A DNA stretch of 18,111 bases from CAYUNT01 sp964446285 (GCA_964446285.1 CAYUNT010000084.1:1-18111); one strand, 5' to 3'; positions 1 to 8,424 are shown, counted from the first letter of the stretch. A program made the numbers and translations. Notes: generated from the sequence alone by a model not told the origin.

Positions 1-978
1 ATCGGCAGGCGGTGGGCCTGGGCCGCGCTGGGCGGATTGATCCTGCTCGCCCCGCTTCAGGCCGGCACATGGGCCGCAGACCGCCGTCTCGAGTCCATCT
101 ATCCGGAATTTCGCAATTATCTGACGGAAATGGTGTGGGTGGTGCGGACGTTCCAACTGCCATTGCTTTCGGGCGGGGCGTCGGCGGGCGAGGGGGCGCG
201 CGGATGGGGCGCGGCGGCTTGGAGGGCGGTGGGCGCTACAATGATGCGCGAAGGGGCGATTGCGTCGGTGTTTCTGATTGCCGTAACCGCGATGGCCGCC
301 GCCGCGCTGCTGCTGCCGCACCCGCCGAAACTCCGCCGCCGGCTTTTGCCCGCGCTTGGATTTTTGATCGTTCCCGCGCTGTTTTGGATTTTGCACCCGT
401 GGAAATTGGAGCGTTCGTGGGGATCGATTGTGCTCGCGGCCTGGCTGCTGGCGGCGGTGGCATGGCCGGAAATAACGCGTCGATGGCGGAACGGGCCGCC
501 GACTCAAAAAAGGACCTTTATCGCGCTCGGCTGCCTGGCGGCGCTTCTTCATATATTGTTGCTTGCGCGAGGGCCGTGGAGGGAAATCTGGACGGAGCAT
601 TCGCCGCTGGGCGAGGCGGCGCGCGACGCGCTCGCTTACGTGGGCGATCACGGCGGCGCCATTTACGGAAGTTCGGTTTCCGCCTCGATGGGACCGGTCT
701 GGAAGTGGATGCTCATCGAGGCGAGTGGCGAGGCGGCTCGTGATCCGGCCCTGGCGCGCGGATGGTCGCGGGTGGATTTTTCGCGATTCGACAAACCCGA
801 GGTGGTTTTTATTGATCCGCGCACGCATCTAGACCCCAATTTTCAAGCGGAGCCAGGCAAAGTGGCGCGTTCGCTCGTTGTGGCGCGCCGCATCAGCCTG
901 AATCCCCCGTGGGAAGTTCGAGTCGTCGATTTGCGCTATCCCGCCGCCGCCGCCGACAGCGCCTCCAGCAAGGAATAG
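1..978 (+). CDS. C-terminal part of a polytopic membrane protein (5' end outside window)
   Basis: The frame is open from base 1 and ends at TAG 976-978, so about 325 residues are visible and the start lies to the left. The protein begins inside a hydrophobic stretch (about residues 6-18). Further likely membrane helices lie around residues 85-110, 118-132, 141-155 and 172-188, and a soluble C-terminal tail of roughly 130 residues follows. That layout is seen in GT-C type glycosyltransferases and other inner-membrane enzymes, but no diagnostic motif is visible and I do not assign a function. It ends 7 bases before ruvB, so the two are probably co-transcribed. A TTG at 37 could be read as a start, but the open frame upstream and the truncated helix argue that the real start is outside the window. 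Confidence 0.6.
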   Translation: MGRRWAWAALGGLILLAPLQAGTWAADRRLESIYPEFRNYLTEMVWVVRTFQLPLLSGGASAGEGARGWGAAAWRAVGATMMREGAIASVFLIAVTAMAAAALLLPHPPKLRRRLLPALGFLIVPALFWILHPWKLERSWGSIVLAAWLLAAVAWPEITRRWRNGPPTQKRTFIALGCLAALLHILLLARGPWREIWTEHSPLGEAARDALAYVGDHGGAIYGSSVSASMGPVWKWMLIEASGEAARDPALARGWSRVDFSRFDKPEVVFIDPRTHLDPNFQAEPGKVARSLVVARRISLNPPWEVRVVDLRYPAAAADSASSKE

Positions 979-985
979 GCCTCTC

Positions 986-2095
986 ATGCCCCCTCCCCCT
1001 TCGCAAAAACCGCCCCGCCGATCGTCTCCGGCGCTTTCGCCTGAAACCCAGGACGTGCGCGAACAGGCCGAGGAATCGCGTCTGCGCCCCGCGCACCTTG
1101 ATGAATTCGTCGGCCAGCGCCAGTTGATCGAAAACCTTACGATCTTCATGGCCGCCGCCCGCCAGCGCGAGGAAGCAATCGACCATGTCCTTCTCTACGG
1201 TCCGCCCGGCCTCGGAAAAACCACGCTGGCCCATATTGTCGCCAATGAAATGCGTTCGCAGATCAAATCGACGAGCGGCCCCGTGATCGAGCGAAAAGAC
1301 GACCTTGCGGCTATTCTGACGGACCTTCAGCGCGCGGATGTTCTTTTCATCGACGAAATCCACCGCCTCAACCGCGTGGTGGAGGAATGTCTATACCCGG
1401 CGATGGAAGACTTCCGCATCGACATCCTCATAGGCGAAGGTCCGCACGCCAAAACGATTAAACTCGATCTGCCGCCCTTTACGCTCGTCGGGGCGACGAC
1501 GCGCGCCGGGATGCTGACCGCGCCTCTGCGTTCGCGTTTTGGCATCACGTTGCGGCTGAATTTCTATTCGGTCGAGGAGATGGAACGCATCGTCGAGCGT
1601 TCGGCGCGGATTTTGTCGGTTCGCATCGAGCCGGAAGCGGTGCATGAAATCGCCCGGCGTTCGCGCGGGACGCCGCGCATTGCCAATCGCATCCTGCGGC
1701 GCGTGCGGGACATCGCGCAGGTGAAGGCCGCGGGGCATGTGACGGGCGATGTGGCGTTGCGCGCGCTGGCGCTGCTCGATGTGGACGAACTGGGCCTTGA
1801 CGCGCAGGATCGCGCGTTTCTCGAAGCCCTGATTGACAAATTTGGCGGCGGGCCGGTTGGGCTTCACACGCTCGCCGTCGCGCTCAGCGAAGACGAAGAT
1901 ACGCTTCTCGACATGATCGAGCCGTATTTGATTCAGATCGGATTTCTGGTGCGCACGCCACGCGGACGCGCAGCCACTCCGCGCGCCTTCGAGCATTTGC
2001 ACCGGCGGCTCCCGGCCAATTGGGACGAGGGGCGCGATCTTTTCCGCGAGACGGCGGAATCCAGCGAGGTTCCCGGCGATGCGGAATCGGAATAA
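986..2095 (+). CDS. ruvB: Holliday junction branch migration ATPase RuvB
   Basis: RuvB is the hexameric AAA+ motor that, with RuvA, drives branch migration of Holliday junctions before RuvC cleavage. The 369-residue product shows Walker A GPPGLGKT (72-79), Walker B DVLFIDEIHR (118-127), sensor GATTRAG (169-175), the LRSRFG segment that carries the arginine finger region (181-186), and the RuvB-specific RGTPRIANR motif (about 218-226). The winged-helix C-terminal domain follows. The first 25 residues are a Pro/Arg-rich extension, which makes it a little longer than the usual ~340 residues. The ATG at 986 follows AGGAATAG at 971-978, a weak ribosome site. No ruvA or ruvC is nearby on the visible side. 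The 3' end overlaps the next gene by 17 bases, which suggests coupled translation. Confidence 0.97.
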   Translation: MPPPPSQKPPRRSSPALSPETQDVREQAEESRLRPAHLDEFVGQRQLIENLTIFMAAARQREEAIDHVLLYGPPGLGKTTLAHIVANEMRSQIKSTSGPVIERKDDLAAILTDLQRADVLFIDEIHRLNRVVEECLYPAMEDFRIDILIGEGPHAKTIKLDLPPFTLVGATTRAGMLTAPLRSRFGITLRLNFYSVEEMERIVERSARILSVRIEPEAVHEIARRSRGTPRIANRILRRVRDIAQVKAAGHVTGDVALRALALLDVDELGLDAQDRAFLEALIDKFGGGPVGLHTLAVALSEDEDTLLDMIEPYLIQIGFLVRTPRGRAATPRAFEHLHRRLPANWDEGRDLFRETAESSEVPGDAESE

Positions 2096-2768
2096 TTCCA
2101 TTTCTATCGGCGCTTTGTGGATCGCGCTTGCGGGCGCGCTGCTCGCCGGGTGCATCCAGCTTCCGAAATTCACCTCGGTGAATGAACGCGCGCTGGATCG
2201 CTATGCGCGGGCGGCAAAAATCAATCCAGAAAATCCGCACGCATGGTTCGCGCTGGGCCGGACGCATCTGGAGGCGCGCCAATTTTCCGAGGCGGCAAAA
2301 GACTTTTCGCGCGCCGCGAACCTGAAGCCCGAGTTCGTTGAGGCGTGGCTCGGGCGCGGCCAGGCGGAAGAAGGGCGGGGCCGCGCCTCCGCGGCGCGCC
2401 GGTGTTACGAACGCGCGCTGGCTTTGCGTCCGGATTCTTTCGAGGCGCGCCGCTTGCTGGCCCGCCTAGAACTCGCGGCGCTCCACCCGGGCGAATCCGA
2501 GCGCCTCTGGCGCGAGGCGCTGGCGATTCAGCCTCATTCCGCGGCGGCGCATCGCGGACTGGGCGATGTATTCTACGCGCGAGGCGAACTGGCCGCCGCG
2601 CTCGAACAATGGCGCGTGGCGCTTCAGGAAGACCCGTCGCTTCCCGACCTTGCCCCGCTGGTTGAAGATGTGCAATCCTACCTGCTGTTGTATGGAGACT
2701 CGGCGGGCGCCTCTCCAGGCATTCCCTCTCCTCCCGCTCCTCCCGCTGCAAATCCGTCCCCAAAGTGA
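2079..2768 (+). CDS. TPR-repeat lipoprotein
   Basis: The 229-residue product starts with a basic N-terminus (MRNRNN), a hydrophobic segment and a lipobox LAGC ending in Cys25. It is therefore probably a lipoprotein exported by Sec and anchored in a membrane. Residues ~37-195 form consecutive tetratricopeptide-type helix pairs with repeated patterns such as NPENPHAWFALGR, KPEFVEAWLGRG and QPHSAAAHRGLGDVFYARGE, i.e. four to five TPR units. The last ~25 residues are Pro/Ala-rich and probably disordered. TPR lipoproteins commonly act as scaffolds for envelope complexes, but the partner here is unknown. The start at 2079 lies inside the ruvB 3' end in another frame. No clear Shine-Dalgarno is needed if translation is coupled to ruvB. 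Confidence 0.85.
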   Translation: MRNRNNSISIGALWIALAGALLAGCIQLPKFTSVNERALDRYARAAKINPENPHAWFALGRTHLEARQFSEAAKDFSRAANLKPEFVEAWLGRGQAEEGRGRASAARRCYERALALRPDSFEARRLLARLELAALHPGESERLWREALAIQPHSAAAHRGLGDVFYARGELAAALEQWRVALQEDPSLPDLAPLVEDVQSYLLLYGDSAGASPGIPSPPAPPAANPSPK

Positions 2769-2846
2769 AAAATCGCGATAGTTGAGGCGTTCTATTTGTA
2801 ATATCTCAGAGCAGACAGGCTCGCGGGAGGGATTTTCGCCGCCACC

Positions 2847-2870
2847 ATGCATGTCCTCGATGGATGCTAA
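2847..2870 (+). promoter_or_regulatory. Seven-codon minigene touching the sigma factor start
   Basis: ATG at 2847 opens a frame MHVLDGC followed by TAA (2868-2870), which lies directly against the ATG of the sigma factor in the same frame. The sigma gene itself has no convincing ribosome site. A GGGAGG at 2825-2830 lies upstream of both starts but is rather far (16 bases) from the minigene. It could be a translated leader or simply chance. Confidence 0.25.
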
Positions 2871-3473
2871 ATGCTCAACAAGGAAAACGAACGCGAACTG
2901 GCCGAAGGCTTCCGCCGGGGCGACCCCGAGGCGTTCCGCCTTGTAGTGGATGAGTATTCCGACGGACTGCACCGGCTTTTATGGCTTTATACGCGCCGCG
3001 AGGAACTGGCCGAGGACCTGACGCAAGAGGTGTTTTTGCGCGCGTTCGCCAAGCGGGATTTGCTGGTGCGGACAGATAATTTCCGCGCGTGGCTGTTTAC
3101 GATGGCGCGCAACATTGCCGCCAAGGAAATGAAACGCCACCGCTACCGCCTGGAGTTTTCGCTGGAGGACATCAGCCTGGATGGCGAATCGCCCGCCGCG
3201 GATTTTGGCGACGACGCGCCATCCGCGGCCTCGCTGCTGCAATCGCAAGAAACTCGCCGCCTGCTGCTGGAAACGCTCAACGAACTCGATGACGATCAGC
3301 GCGAATTGATCGCCATGCGTTATTTTGCGGATTTGCCGTTGAAAGACATTGCCGATTCGCTCGGGATTCCGATGGGAACGATTGGCGGAAAACTCCAGCG
3401 CGCGCTCAAAGACCTCCGCCGCGAACTCGAACGCCGTGGAATGTCCTGGCCCGACCTCGGTCCGATGGAATGA
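2871..3473 (+). CDS. ECF-type RNA polymerase sigma-70 family factor
   Basis: The 200-residue protein has only regions sigma2 and sigma4, the size and layout of group 4 (extracytoplasmic function) sigma factors. Region 2 (about residues 8-92) includes DLTQEVFLRAF, the -10 recognition/core-binding segment, and FRAWLFTMARNIAAKEMKR. A linker rich in Asp/Ser (about 95-125) leads to region 4 (about 128-190), with LNELDDDQRELIAMRYF and the helix-turn-helix LKDIADSLGIPMGTIGGKL. The recognition helix reads GTIGGKLQRA rather than the commoner GTVKSRLHRA pattern, so promoter specificity may differ. No anti-sigma gene follows. The next gene is convergent and only 59 bases away, so control of this factor must come from elsewhere. 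The family is certain; the regulon is unknown. Confidence 0.9.
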   Translation: MLNKENERELAEGFRRGDPEAFRLVVDEYSDGLHRLLWLYTRREELAEDLTQEVFLRAFAKRDLLVRTDNFRAWLFTMARNIAAKEMKRHRYRLEFSLEDISLDGESPAADFGDDAPSAASLLQSQETRRLLLETLNELDDDQRELIAMRYFADLPLKDIADSLGIPMGTIGGKLQRALKDLRRELERRGMSWPDLGPME

Positions 3474-3532
3474 CGCTTTATTGGCAACAAGGTGGGGACA
3501 AATCAACAGTTGTGAACTGGGCGGATGTGCGG

Positions 3533-5341
3533 CTACTTGCCTTCGCCCACGATGCGCAAAAAGGCTTCTTGCAGCGCTTTTTTCTCGGTTTCCAGCGCTT
3601 TGTAGCGCGCGAGGATCTCGCGGGCCGGAGCGTCCTCTCCCGCAGGCGCGCCAGACTCGCGAAGGAAGAAGTAAAACTTGATCTTCGGTTCGGTTCCCGA
3701 AGGCCGCGCCACCACACTCGCGCCTTTTTCGAGGTTGTATAAAATCACGTCCGATTTCGGCAGGTCGATCGATCCTGCGATCTGCCCCGTGCGGGCGTCG
3801 CGCACCTCGCCCGTGTCCACGCGCGTTATGCGTTCCACTGCAAAATTACCAATTTGTTTCGGGGGATTGTCTTTGAGGAAGCGGATGATTCCGCGGATTC
3901 GCTCCGCGCCCGCCGCGCCTTCGTGGTAGATGGATTTCTGCCACTCGAGATGCACGCCATGCTGCCCCCACAGGCGATAGAGCGCATCGAGGACCGAACG
4001 GCCCTTCGAGGCGTGCCACGCCGCCATTTCGGCCGTTACGCACGCCGCCACGATTCCGTCCTTGTCGCGGCAATGGTCGCCGATCATGTAGCCGTAGGAT
4101 TCCTCGGTTCCATAAAGGAAATCGCGCCCCTCCGCGCCGCGCGTTTCCCAGTCGCGCATGGCGGCCGCGATCCACTTGAAACCCGTCAGCACGCTGCGGC
4201 ATTCGACGCCATAATGCGCCGCGATCTCGGACACGAGAGGCGTGGTGACAATCGTGGTGACCATTCCCGGGCGCGCGGGCATCCGGCCGGTTTCGCGCCG
4301 CTGGCCAAAAATGTAATCCGCCAGCAACGCGCAAAGCTGATTTCCCGTCACCAGATGGAATTCATCTTTGTGGCGCACGGCGATTCCCAGGCGGTCGGCA
4401 TCGGGATCGGTGGCAAGGACAAGTTCCGCATTCGCCTTCCGGGCAAGTTCGACGCCCTGTTCCAGCGCCGCGCCTTCTTCGGGGTTTGGTGATTTAGCCG
4501 TTGGGAAATCGCCATCGGGACGCATCTGCTCCTCGACGGGCAGCACATTGGTGAATCCCCATCGTTCGAGCGCCGCCGGAGCGAGCGTGCCGCCCGTTCC
4601 GTGCAGCGGCGTAAAAACGATGCCCATTCTGCACCCATCCGGACCATCGGCCAGTTCGGGGTGCAAACGCTGCGGGTCGAGCGCCTCCAGGAACAGGCGG
4701 TCGATTTCCTTTCCCAGATACTGAATTTGTTTTCGCGCCACGCCCAGTTGAAAATCCATCTGGTGAACCTGCCCGAGGGCGGCCACTTTTTTCACTTCCT
4801 CCACAATGCCCTCATCGTAAGGGTAAATTACCTGCGAGCCGTCGTCCCAATATGCCTTCAGGCCATTATACTGCTTTGGATTGTGCGAGGCGGTTAGCAT
4901 GACGCCCGTATGCGCGCCCAGCCGGCGGACGGCGAACGAAAGCTCCGGTGTCGGGCGAAGCGCCTCGAAAATATGCGCGATAAATCCATTGGCGGCAAAC
5001 ACGCCCGCCACCGTTTCGGCGAACTCGCGCGATCCGTGCCGGCAATCGTAAGAAATCACGACGCGCAACGGGCCGGGCCGCGTGGCGTTTCGCGACACAT
5101 ACGTCGCCAAACCCTGCGCCGCCCAACTCACCGTATAGCGGTTCATCCTGTTTGTGCCCGCTCCGAGGATGCCGCGCATTCCCCCCGTGCCGAACTCGAG
5201 GTCGCATCGAAAACGATCTTCCAACTCTGTGACGTTGCCGGCGTCAACGAGGGCCTGAATCTCCTGGCGCGTAGCCTCATCAAACGGATCCGACGTCCAC
5301 AAGCGGATGAGTTTTTGGATTTCCTGTGTGTTGCGCGTCAT
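3533..5341 (-). CDS. Phosphoglucomutase / phosphomannomutase (alpha-D-phosphohexomutase)
   Basis: This is a cytoplasmic enzyme that interconverts hexose 1- and 6-phosphates. The 602-residue length and motif order fit the long phosphoglucomutase-like branch (PgcA/PGM2 type). Visible motifs are an N-terminal EFGTGGMRG (49-57) and the phosphoserine loop TASHNP, with the catalytic serine at 152. The Mg-binding loop DPDADR is at 312-317, the sugar-specificity loop GTEESYGY at 411-418 and the phosphate-binding loop RPSGTEPKIKFY at 546-557. All four active-site loops are intact, so it should be active. The choice between glucose, mannose or ribose phosphates cannot be made from sequence alone. The ATG overlaps the stop of a possible 52-residue ORF upstream by ATGA. 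The gene is convergent with the sigma factor gene. Confidence 0.93.
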   Translation of the reverse strand: MTRNTQEIQKLIRLWTSDPFDEATRQEIQALVDAGNVTELEDRFRCDLEFGTGGMRGILGAGTNRMNRYTVSWAAQGLATYVSRNATRPGPLRVVISYDCRHGSREFAETVAGVFAANGFIAHIFEALRPTPELSFAVRRLGAHTGVMLTASHNPKQYNGLKAYWDDGSQVIYPYDEGIVEEVKKVAALGQVHQMDFQLGVARKQIQYLGKEIDRLFLEALDPQRLHPELADGPDGCRMGIVFTPLHGTGGTLAPAALERWGFTNVLPVEEQMRPDGDFPTAKSPNPEEGAALEQGVELARKANAELVLATDPDADRLGIAVRHKDEFHLVTGNQLCALLADYIFGQRRETGRMPARPGMVTTIVTTPLVSEIAAHYGVECRSVLTGFKWIAAAMRDWETRGAEGRDFLYGTEESYGYMIGDHCRDKDGIVAACVTAEMAAWHASKGRSVLDALYRLWGQHGVHLEWQKSIYHEGAAGAERIRGIIRFLKDNPPKQIGNFAVERITRVDTGEVRDARTGQIAGSIDLPKSDVILYNLEKGASVVARPSGTEPKIKFYFFLRESGAPAGEDAPAREILARYKALETEKKALQEAFLRIVGEGK

Positions 5342-5496
5342 TCATGCACCTGCCTGCTCGGATTCACTTTCGGAGTAGCAACGCGGGCCTCTCCGCAAGG
5401 GGCTGGAGGATCGTTCATCTGGCGTATGAATTGCCCGAAAATGCCTTCCACCGGGGCGGCAATATCCGCCCGGGCAATTTCCCATCCTTCATCCAT
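5338..5496 (-). CDS. Possible small coupled ORF upstream of the phosphohexomutase
   Basis: A minus-strand frame from ATG 5496 encodes about 52 residues, beginning MDEGWEIARADI, and stops at TGA 5338-5340. It overlaps the mutase ATG as ATGA, the arrangement of translationally coupled genes. The frame stays open further upstream, with TTG codons that could add 6-13 residues (LPFGSILQMDEGW), up to the terminator hairpin. I do not recognise the sequence. It could be a real small protein, or a chance frame in a 5' leader. The composition (Glu, Ala, Pro, hydrophobic) is protein-like. Confidence 0.35.
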   Translation of the reverse strand: MDEGWEIARADIAAPVEGIFGQFIRQMNDPPAPCGEARVATPKVNPSRQVHE

Positions 5497-5557
5497 CTGC
5501 AAAATCGAACCGAAAGGCAACCGCTTTTGAACATCGCTTTGCTTTTGGAAGGAAAGA

Positions 5558-5593
5558 AAAGAAGCCCCAGAGGATTCTCCCTGGGGCTTCTTT
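5558..5593. terminator. Bidirectional intrinsic terminator after the S8 peptidase gene
   Basis: A perfect 13-bp inverted repeat (AAAGAAGCCCCAG at 5558-5570 and its complement at 5581-5593) has a 10-base loop. Reading on the minus strand, the stem is followed by a T-rich run (TTCTTTTCTTTCC), so it should end peptidase transcription, whose stop codon lies 70 bases before it. The plus-strand reading also has a short T run (CTTCTTT). Confidence 0.85.
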
Positions 5594-5662
5594 GCAGATG
5601 AAAGCATAGTTGTGAGTCGAAGGCGCGCGCGATCGAGCCGCCCCGCGCCTGTGGCGCTGGAA

Positions 5663-8308
5663 CTATTCCGCTGGATACTTCATGCTGGTGGAGGCGTTGG
5701 CTTTGCGGATGGAGAGCGTGTTGGGCGTGAAGAACGGCTCGGCTGCCCACAAATACCCGGAGCCGCCCGTATTGGCCCAATAGTTCAAGCCTTTTACCGC
5801 ACCTTTGCATTTTCCATTGGCGAAGGATATGCTGATCGCGCCTGGCTTGCCGGTTTTCGAATTCGGGAATCGGACGGAGGCCTTGCTGACTCCACCGCGA
5901 GTCAGCTGCAGGTTGCTGAGGAAAATCGCGTCGCCAACCCACGAGGAGTTCTTCGAATTGCGCGGAGTGATGGTGTTCACCTTGAAAGCCGCCTGATCCC
6001 AAACTTCGCCGATAAACCCGCCCGCCATTTTGGCGGACGTGACGCCGCGGATGGAGACGGCCGAATTTCCCCAGAAGTAGTCTTTTCCCGAATAGTAGTT
6101 GCCGGGATACCAAACCCATTTTTGCGCAAAGGAGAGCGATACGGACGCCGGCGCACCGCCAAGGGTTCCCTTTGCCTTGATTGATGCGGAATGGGCGTAT
6201 TTGATCTTGGATGCTGTATTGCCACTGGCGGCGAATTTCGCCCGTCCGCTGACCACAGGCAAAAAGCCCGAAGCCAGTTGCATTCCCAACGAGTTTTTCA
6301 CCGTAACGTAGAGCTCCCCGCTGATAGTTCCGCTGCTATCGATCTGCAGGAAAGGCACTACCGCGCTCAAGTTGCCTTTTCGATCCTCAACAGGCCAGGC
6401 ATAGTAGGTGTCAGAGCCAATCTTGACGGGATATATATAGATTGTGTTTCCACTGACATCATAAAAGGGAATAATCGAACTTAAGTCAGAGAAACCCAGC
6501 GATTCCTGCGCTTCCATGAACCCGCCCACTTCCGAGGTGACGATGCCAAGTGTTCCCCCCAGCCAGATGTTGTTGAAACAACTGGAACTGATGCCGCTTA
6601 CGCAGCCGTCATCCACGGTGTATTTTCCGCAGCTGTATTCGATATCCACATCGTCGCTTGGAGCGCAGACATCGACCGCGCCATAGTTGGAATAAGCCGA
6701 TCGCCGCGCTTTGTTATTGGAGGCGGCCACACAAAGCACGCGGTCGTCGTTTTGCGGCGAGATTTTATCGACTTTGGCCCGGGAATTTCCCGCCGAGAAG
6801 GTCACAACGCATCCTTTGCCGCCGCGGCCTTGATTCACGCAATAACTGAGGATTTGATTCGTCATGGAGTCCATGGGGATTTCCACATTGTCATCCGCCG
6901 AGGTGCAGAAATCCCAATCGTAAACCCATCCCCACGAATTGTTGATGATCCACGCGCCTTGATCGACGCAGTATTTGAAGGCGTCGAACATCTGCTGGTC
7001 CGTGGTGGCGTATCCGATGGCCCGGACGCCGACGATTGGCAACCCGGCGGGCGCCACGCCCGCGCCGCCAATGCCGTTGTTGCCGATGGCCGCGATTACG
7101 CCCGCCACCGAGGTCCCGTGCGGACCGTCGAAATCCGGAATGACTTCCGAAGGCTGCTCCGATACTGGATCATAGCCAGCCTTGAAATTCAAATCCGGAT
7201 GAGCCATGTCGAATCCGGAATCGATAATGCCGATAATGCAATTGGGACTGCCTTGAGTGAGAGACCAAGCCTCGGGGCATCGCATGTCCGCATCTTCGGA
7301 GATAACACCCGCCGTATCATCCAAATAGTTGTAACGATGATCCAGGTGCCACTGATAGGGCAGAAGAGGATCGTTCAGGTCCACGGCGGCCCCGGCTGAT
7401 GTTCCCGATGCTTTTTCTACGGCAGATTTGGCATTCACACGGCCGTAGCCGTAGTAGATAGAGTGCTTGCTGGTGCCGCCATAATATCCATAATCCGGGT
7501 CGATTCGGTCCGCCGTGCTCTCCAGGATGCCAAAAACCTCTTTGTATGTAAGGTTTGGATTGGCCGAGAGGACCAGAGCAGCGACGCCGGAAACCGCCGG
7601 ACAGGCCGAAGACGTTCCGCCAAAGGAATCGGTCCACTCGCCATCGGGCTTGCGCAGGGAATACCAGTCTGGCGACGCCCACTCGACTCCTGGCTGGTCA
7701 TTGATCCAGTCGGCCAGCAAAATCGTGTCATTGCCGTCGGTTGTCGCCAGACGCACCGTCCACAAATTGATGTCCTTTGCCTTGTCATACGTGACGACGA
7801 GTCCAAGCCCCTCGAAGAAGGCGCGCGCCTGCGCTTCGGTGACTTCCGGGGCGAATTTGACGTTAATCGTGTCTCCGGCGCCCATCACCTTATCGGCGAG
7901 TTTCATCACCGGACCCGAAAAGGTTACGTCGCTGAACGTCCGCACCTGGGCGTCAAGCGTCTGGCCCGCCGAAAGCGCCGCCTGGGCCGTGGCGCCTTTT
8001 TTATCCAGTTTCAGCCACGACATTTGCGTTCCTGGATTGCCGCCGAGAGATTCCGCCTCGCGCAGCGACGCGGGCGGTTTGCCATCCAGGCCGCGCACAA
8101 TCACCATGTTGGGAATAATCTCGAGATGAAGCGTTTGCTTGCCTTCTTTGATGGTAATGGCGGCCTTTTCCGCATTGCCCACCTCGCCGGTCAACTCGAC
8201 CAGGCCGGATTCCGGGCTGCCCAAGGCAAAGGAACACAGCAGAATCAATGTCAGGGTGGTTGTCGCCAGGCAAACTGGCTGGATTGCTGAAGAAACTTGA
8301 GTTTTCAT
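5663..8308 (-). CDS. Secreted S8 subtilisin-like peptidase with permuted catalytic order
   Basis: The 881-residue product (chosen start ATG 8308) begins with a signal peptide, MKTQVSSAI then a hydrophobic core and ALGS. An upstream in-frame ATG at 8404 would hide this signal. A GA-rich ribosome site (GAGAAAGGGG) precedes 8308. A prodomain-like region spans ~35-218 and contains the inhibitor-like segment ending GVEWASPDW. The serine block FGGTSSACPAVSG comes next, with Ser233, followed by ~70 residues to YGYGRVNAKSAVEKA. Only then come the Asp block IGIIDSG (Asp363), the His block HGTSVAG (His397), INNSWG, and the oxyanion block FSAGN (Asn508). Known S8 enzymes have the order Asp-His-Asn-Ser. 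All four key residues are present in one uninterrupted frame. The last ~270 residues (about 608-881) are a Gly/Ser/aromatic-rich, probably beta-structured domain that I do not recognise. Many cysteines suggest disulfides outside the cytoplasm. Confidence 0.9.
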   Translation of the reverse strand: MKTQVSSAIQPVCLATTTLTLILLCSFALGSPESGLVELTGEVGNAEKAAITIKEGKQTLHLEIIPNMVIVRGLDGKPPASLREAESLGGNPGTQMSWLKLDKKGATAQAALSAGQTLDAQVRTFSDVTFSGPVMKLADKVMGAGDTINVKFAPEVTEAQARAFFEGLGLVVTYDKAKDINLWTVRLATTDGNDTILLADWINDQPGVEWASPDWYSLRKPDGEWTDSFGGTSSACPAVSGVAALVLSANPNLTYKEVFGILESTADRIDPDYGYYGGTSKHSIYYGYGRVNAKSAVEKASGTSAGAAVDLNDPLLPYQWHLDHRYNYLDDTAGVISEDADMRCPEAWSLTQGSPNCIIGIIDSGFDMAHPDLNFKAGYDPVSEQPSEVIPDFDGPHGTSVAGVIAAIGNNGIGGAGVAPAGLPIVGVRAIGYATTDQQMFDAFKYCVDQGAWIINNSWGWVYDWDFCTSADDNVEIPMDSMTNQILSYCVNQGRGGKGCVVTFSAGNSRAKVDKISPQNDDRVLCVAASNNKARRSAYSNYGAVDVCAPSDDVDIEYSCGKYTVDDGCVSGISSSCFNNIWLGGTLGIVTSEVGGFMEAQESLGFSDLSSIIPFYDVSGNTIYIYPVKIGSDTYYAWPVEDRKGNLSAVVPFLQIDSSGTISGELYVTVKNSLGMQLASGFLPVVSGRAKFAASGNTASKIKYAHSASIKAKGTLGGAPASVSLSFAQKWVWYPGNYYSGKDYFWGNSAVSIRGVTSAKMAGGFIGEVWDQAAFKVNTITPRNSKNSSWVGDAIFLSNLQLTRGGVSKASVRFPNSKTGKPGAISISFANGKCKGAVKGLNYWANTGGSGYLWAAEPFFTPNTLSIRKANASTSMKYPAE

Positions 8309-8394
8309 CGTGACTTTCCCCTTTCTCCATTGTGAATCGTATAAACCAAAATGGCCTTGAATCATAAATACTGTTCTCCTTTCCATCCTCGCAA

Positions 8395-8424
8395 CCCAGT
8401 GCAATATAATCGTATCGCACTGGG
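8395..8424. promoter_or_regulatory. Inverted repeat upstream of the S8 peptidase gene
   Basis: CCCAGTGC (8395-8402) and its exact complement GCACTGGG (8417-8424) flank a 14-base AT-rich centre containing TATAAT on the plus strand. It lies about 87-116 bases before the peptidase start. It could be an operator or a hairpin in the leader; no regulator is identified. Confidence 0.4.

Noticed and set aside
829..1363. Minus-strand open frames across the ruvB start
   Set aside because: GC-rich shadows of the membrane protein and RuvB frames, with no family motif.
6521..6610. A second Ser motif (GISSSC) near the normal position in the S8 peptidase
   Set aside because: It resembles GTSSAC but lacks the Pro and the following helix (VSGVAALVLS), while the upstream copy has everything. 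I treat the upstream copy as the catalytic one.
8308..8404. Start of the S8 peptidase at 8404
   Set aside because: This would add 32 residues ahead of an obvious signal peptide that begins at the ATG 8308.
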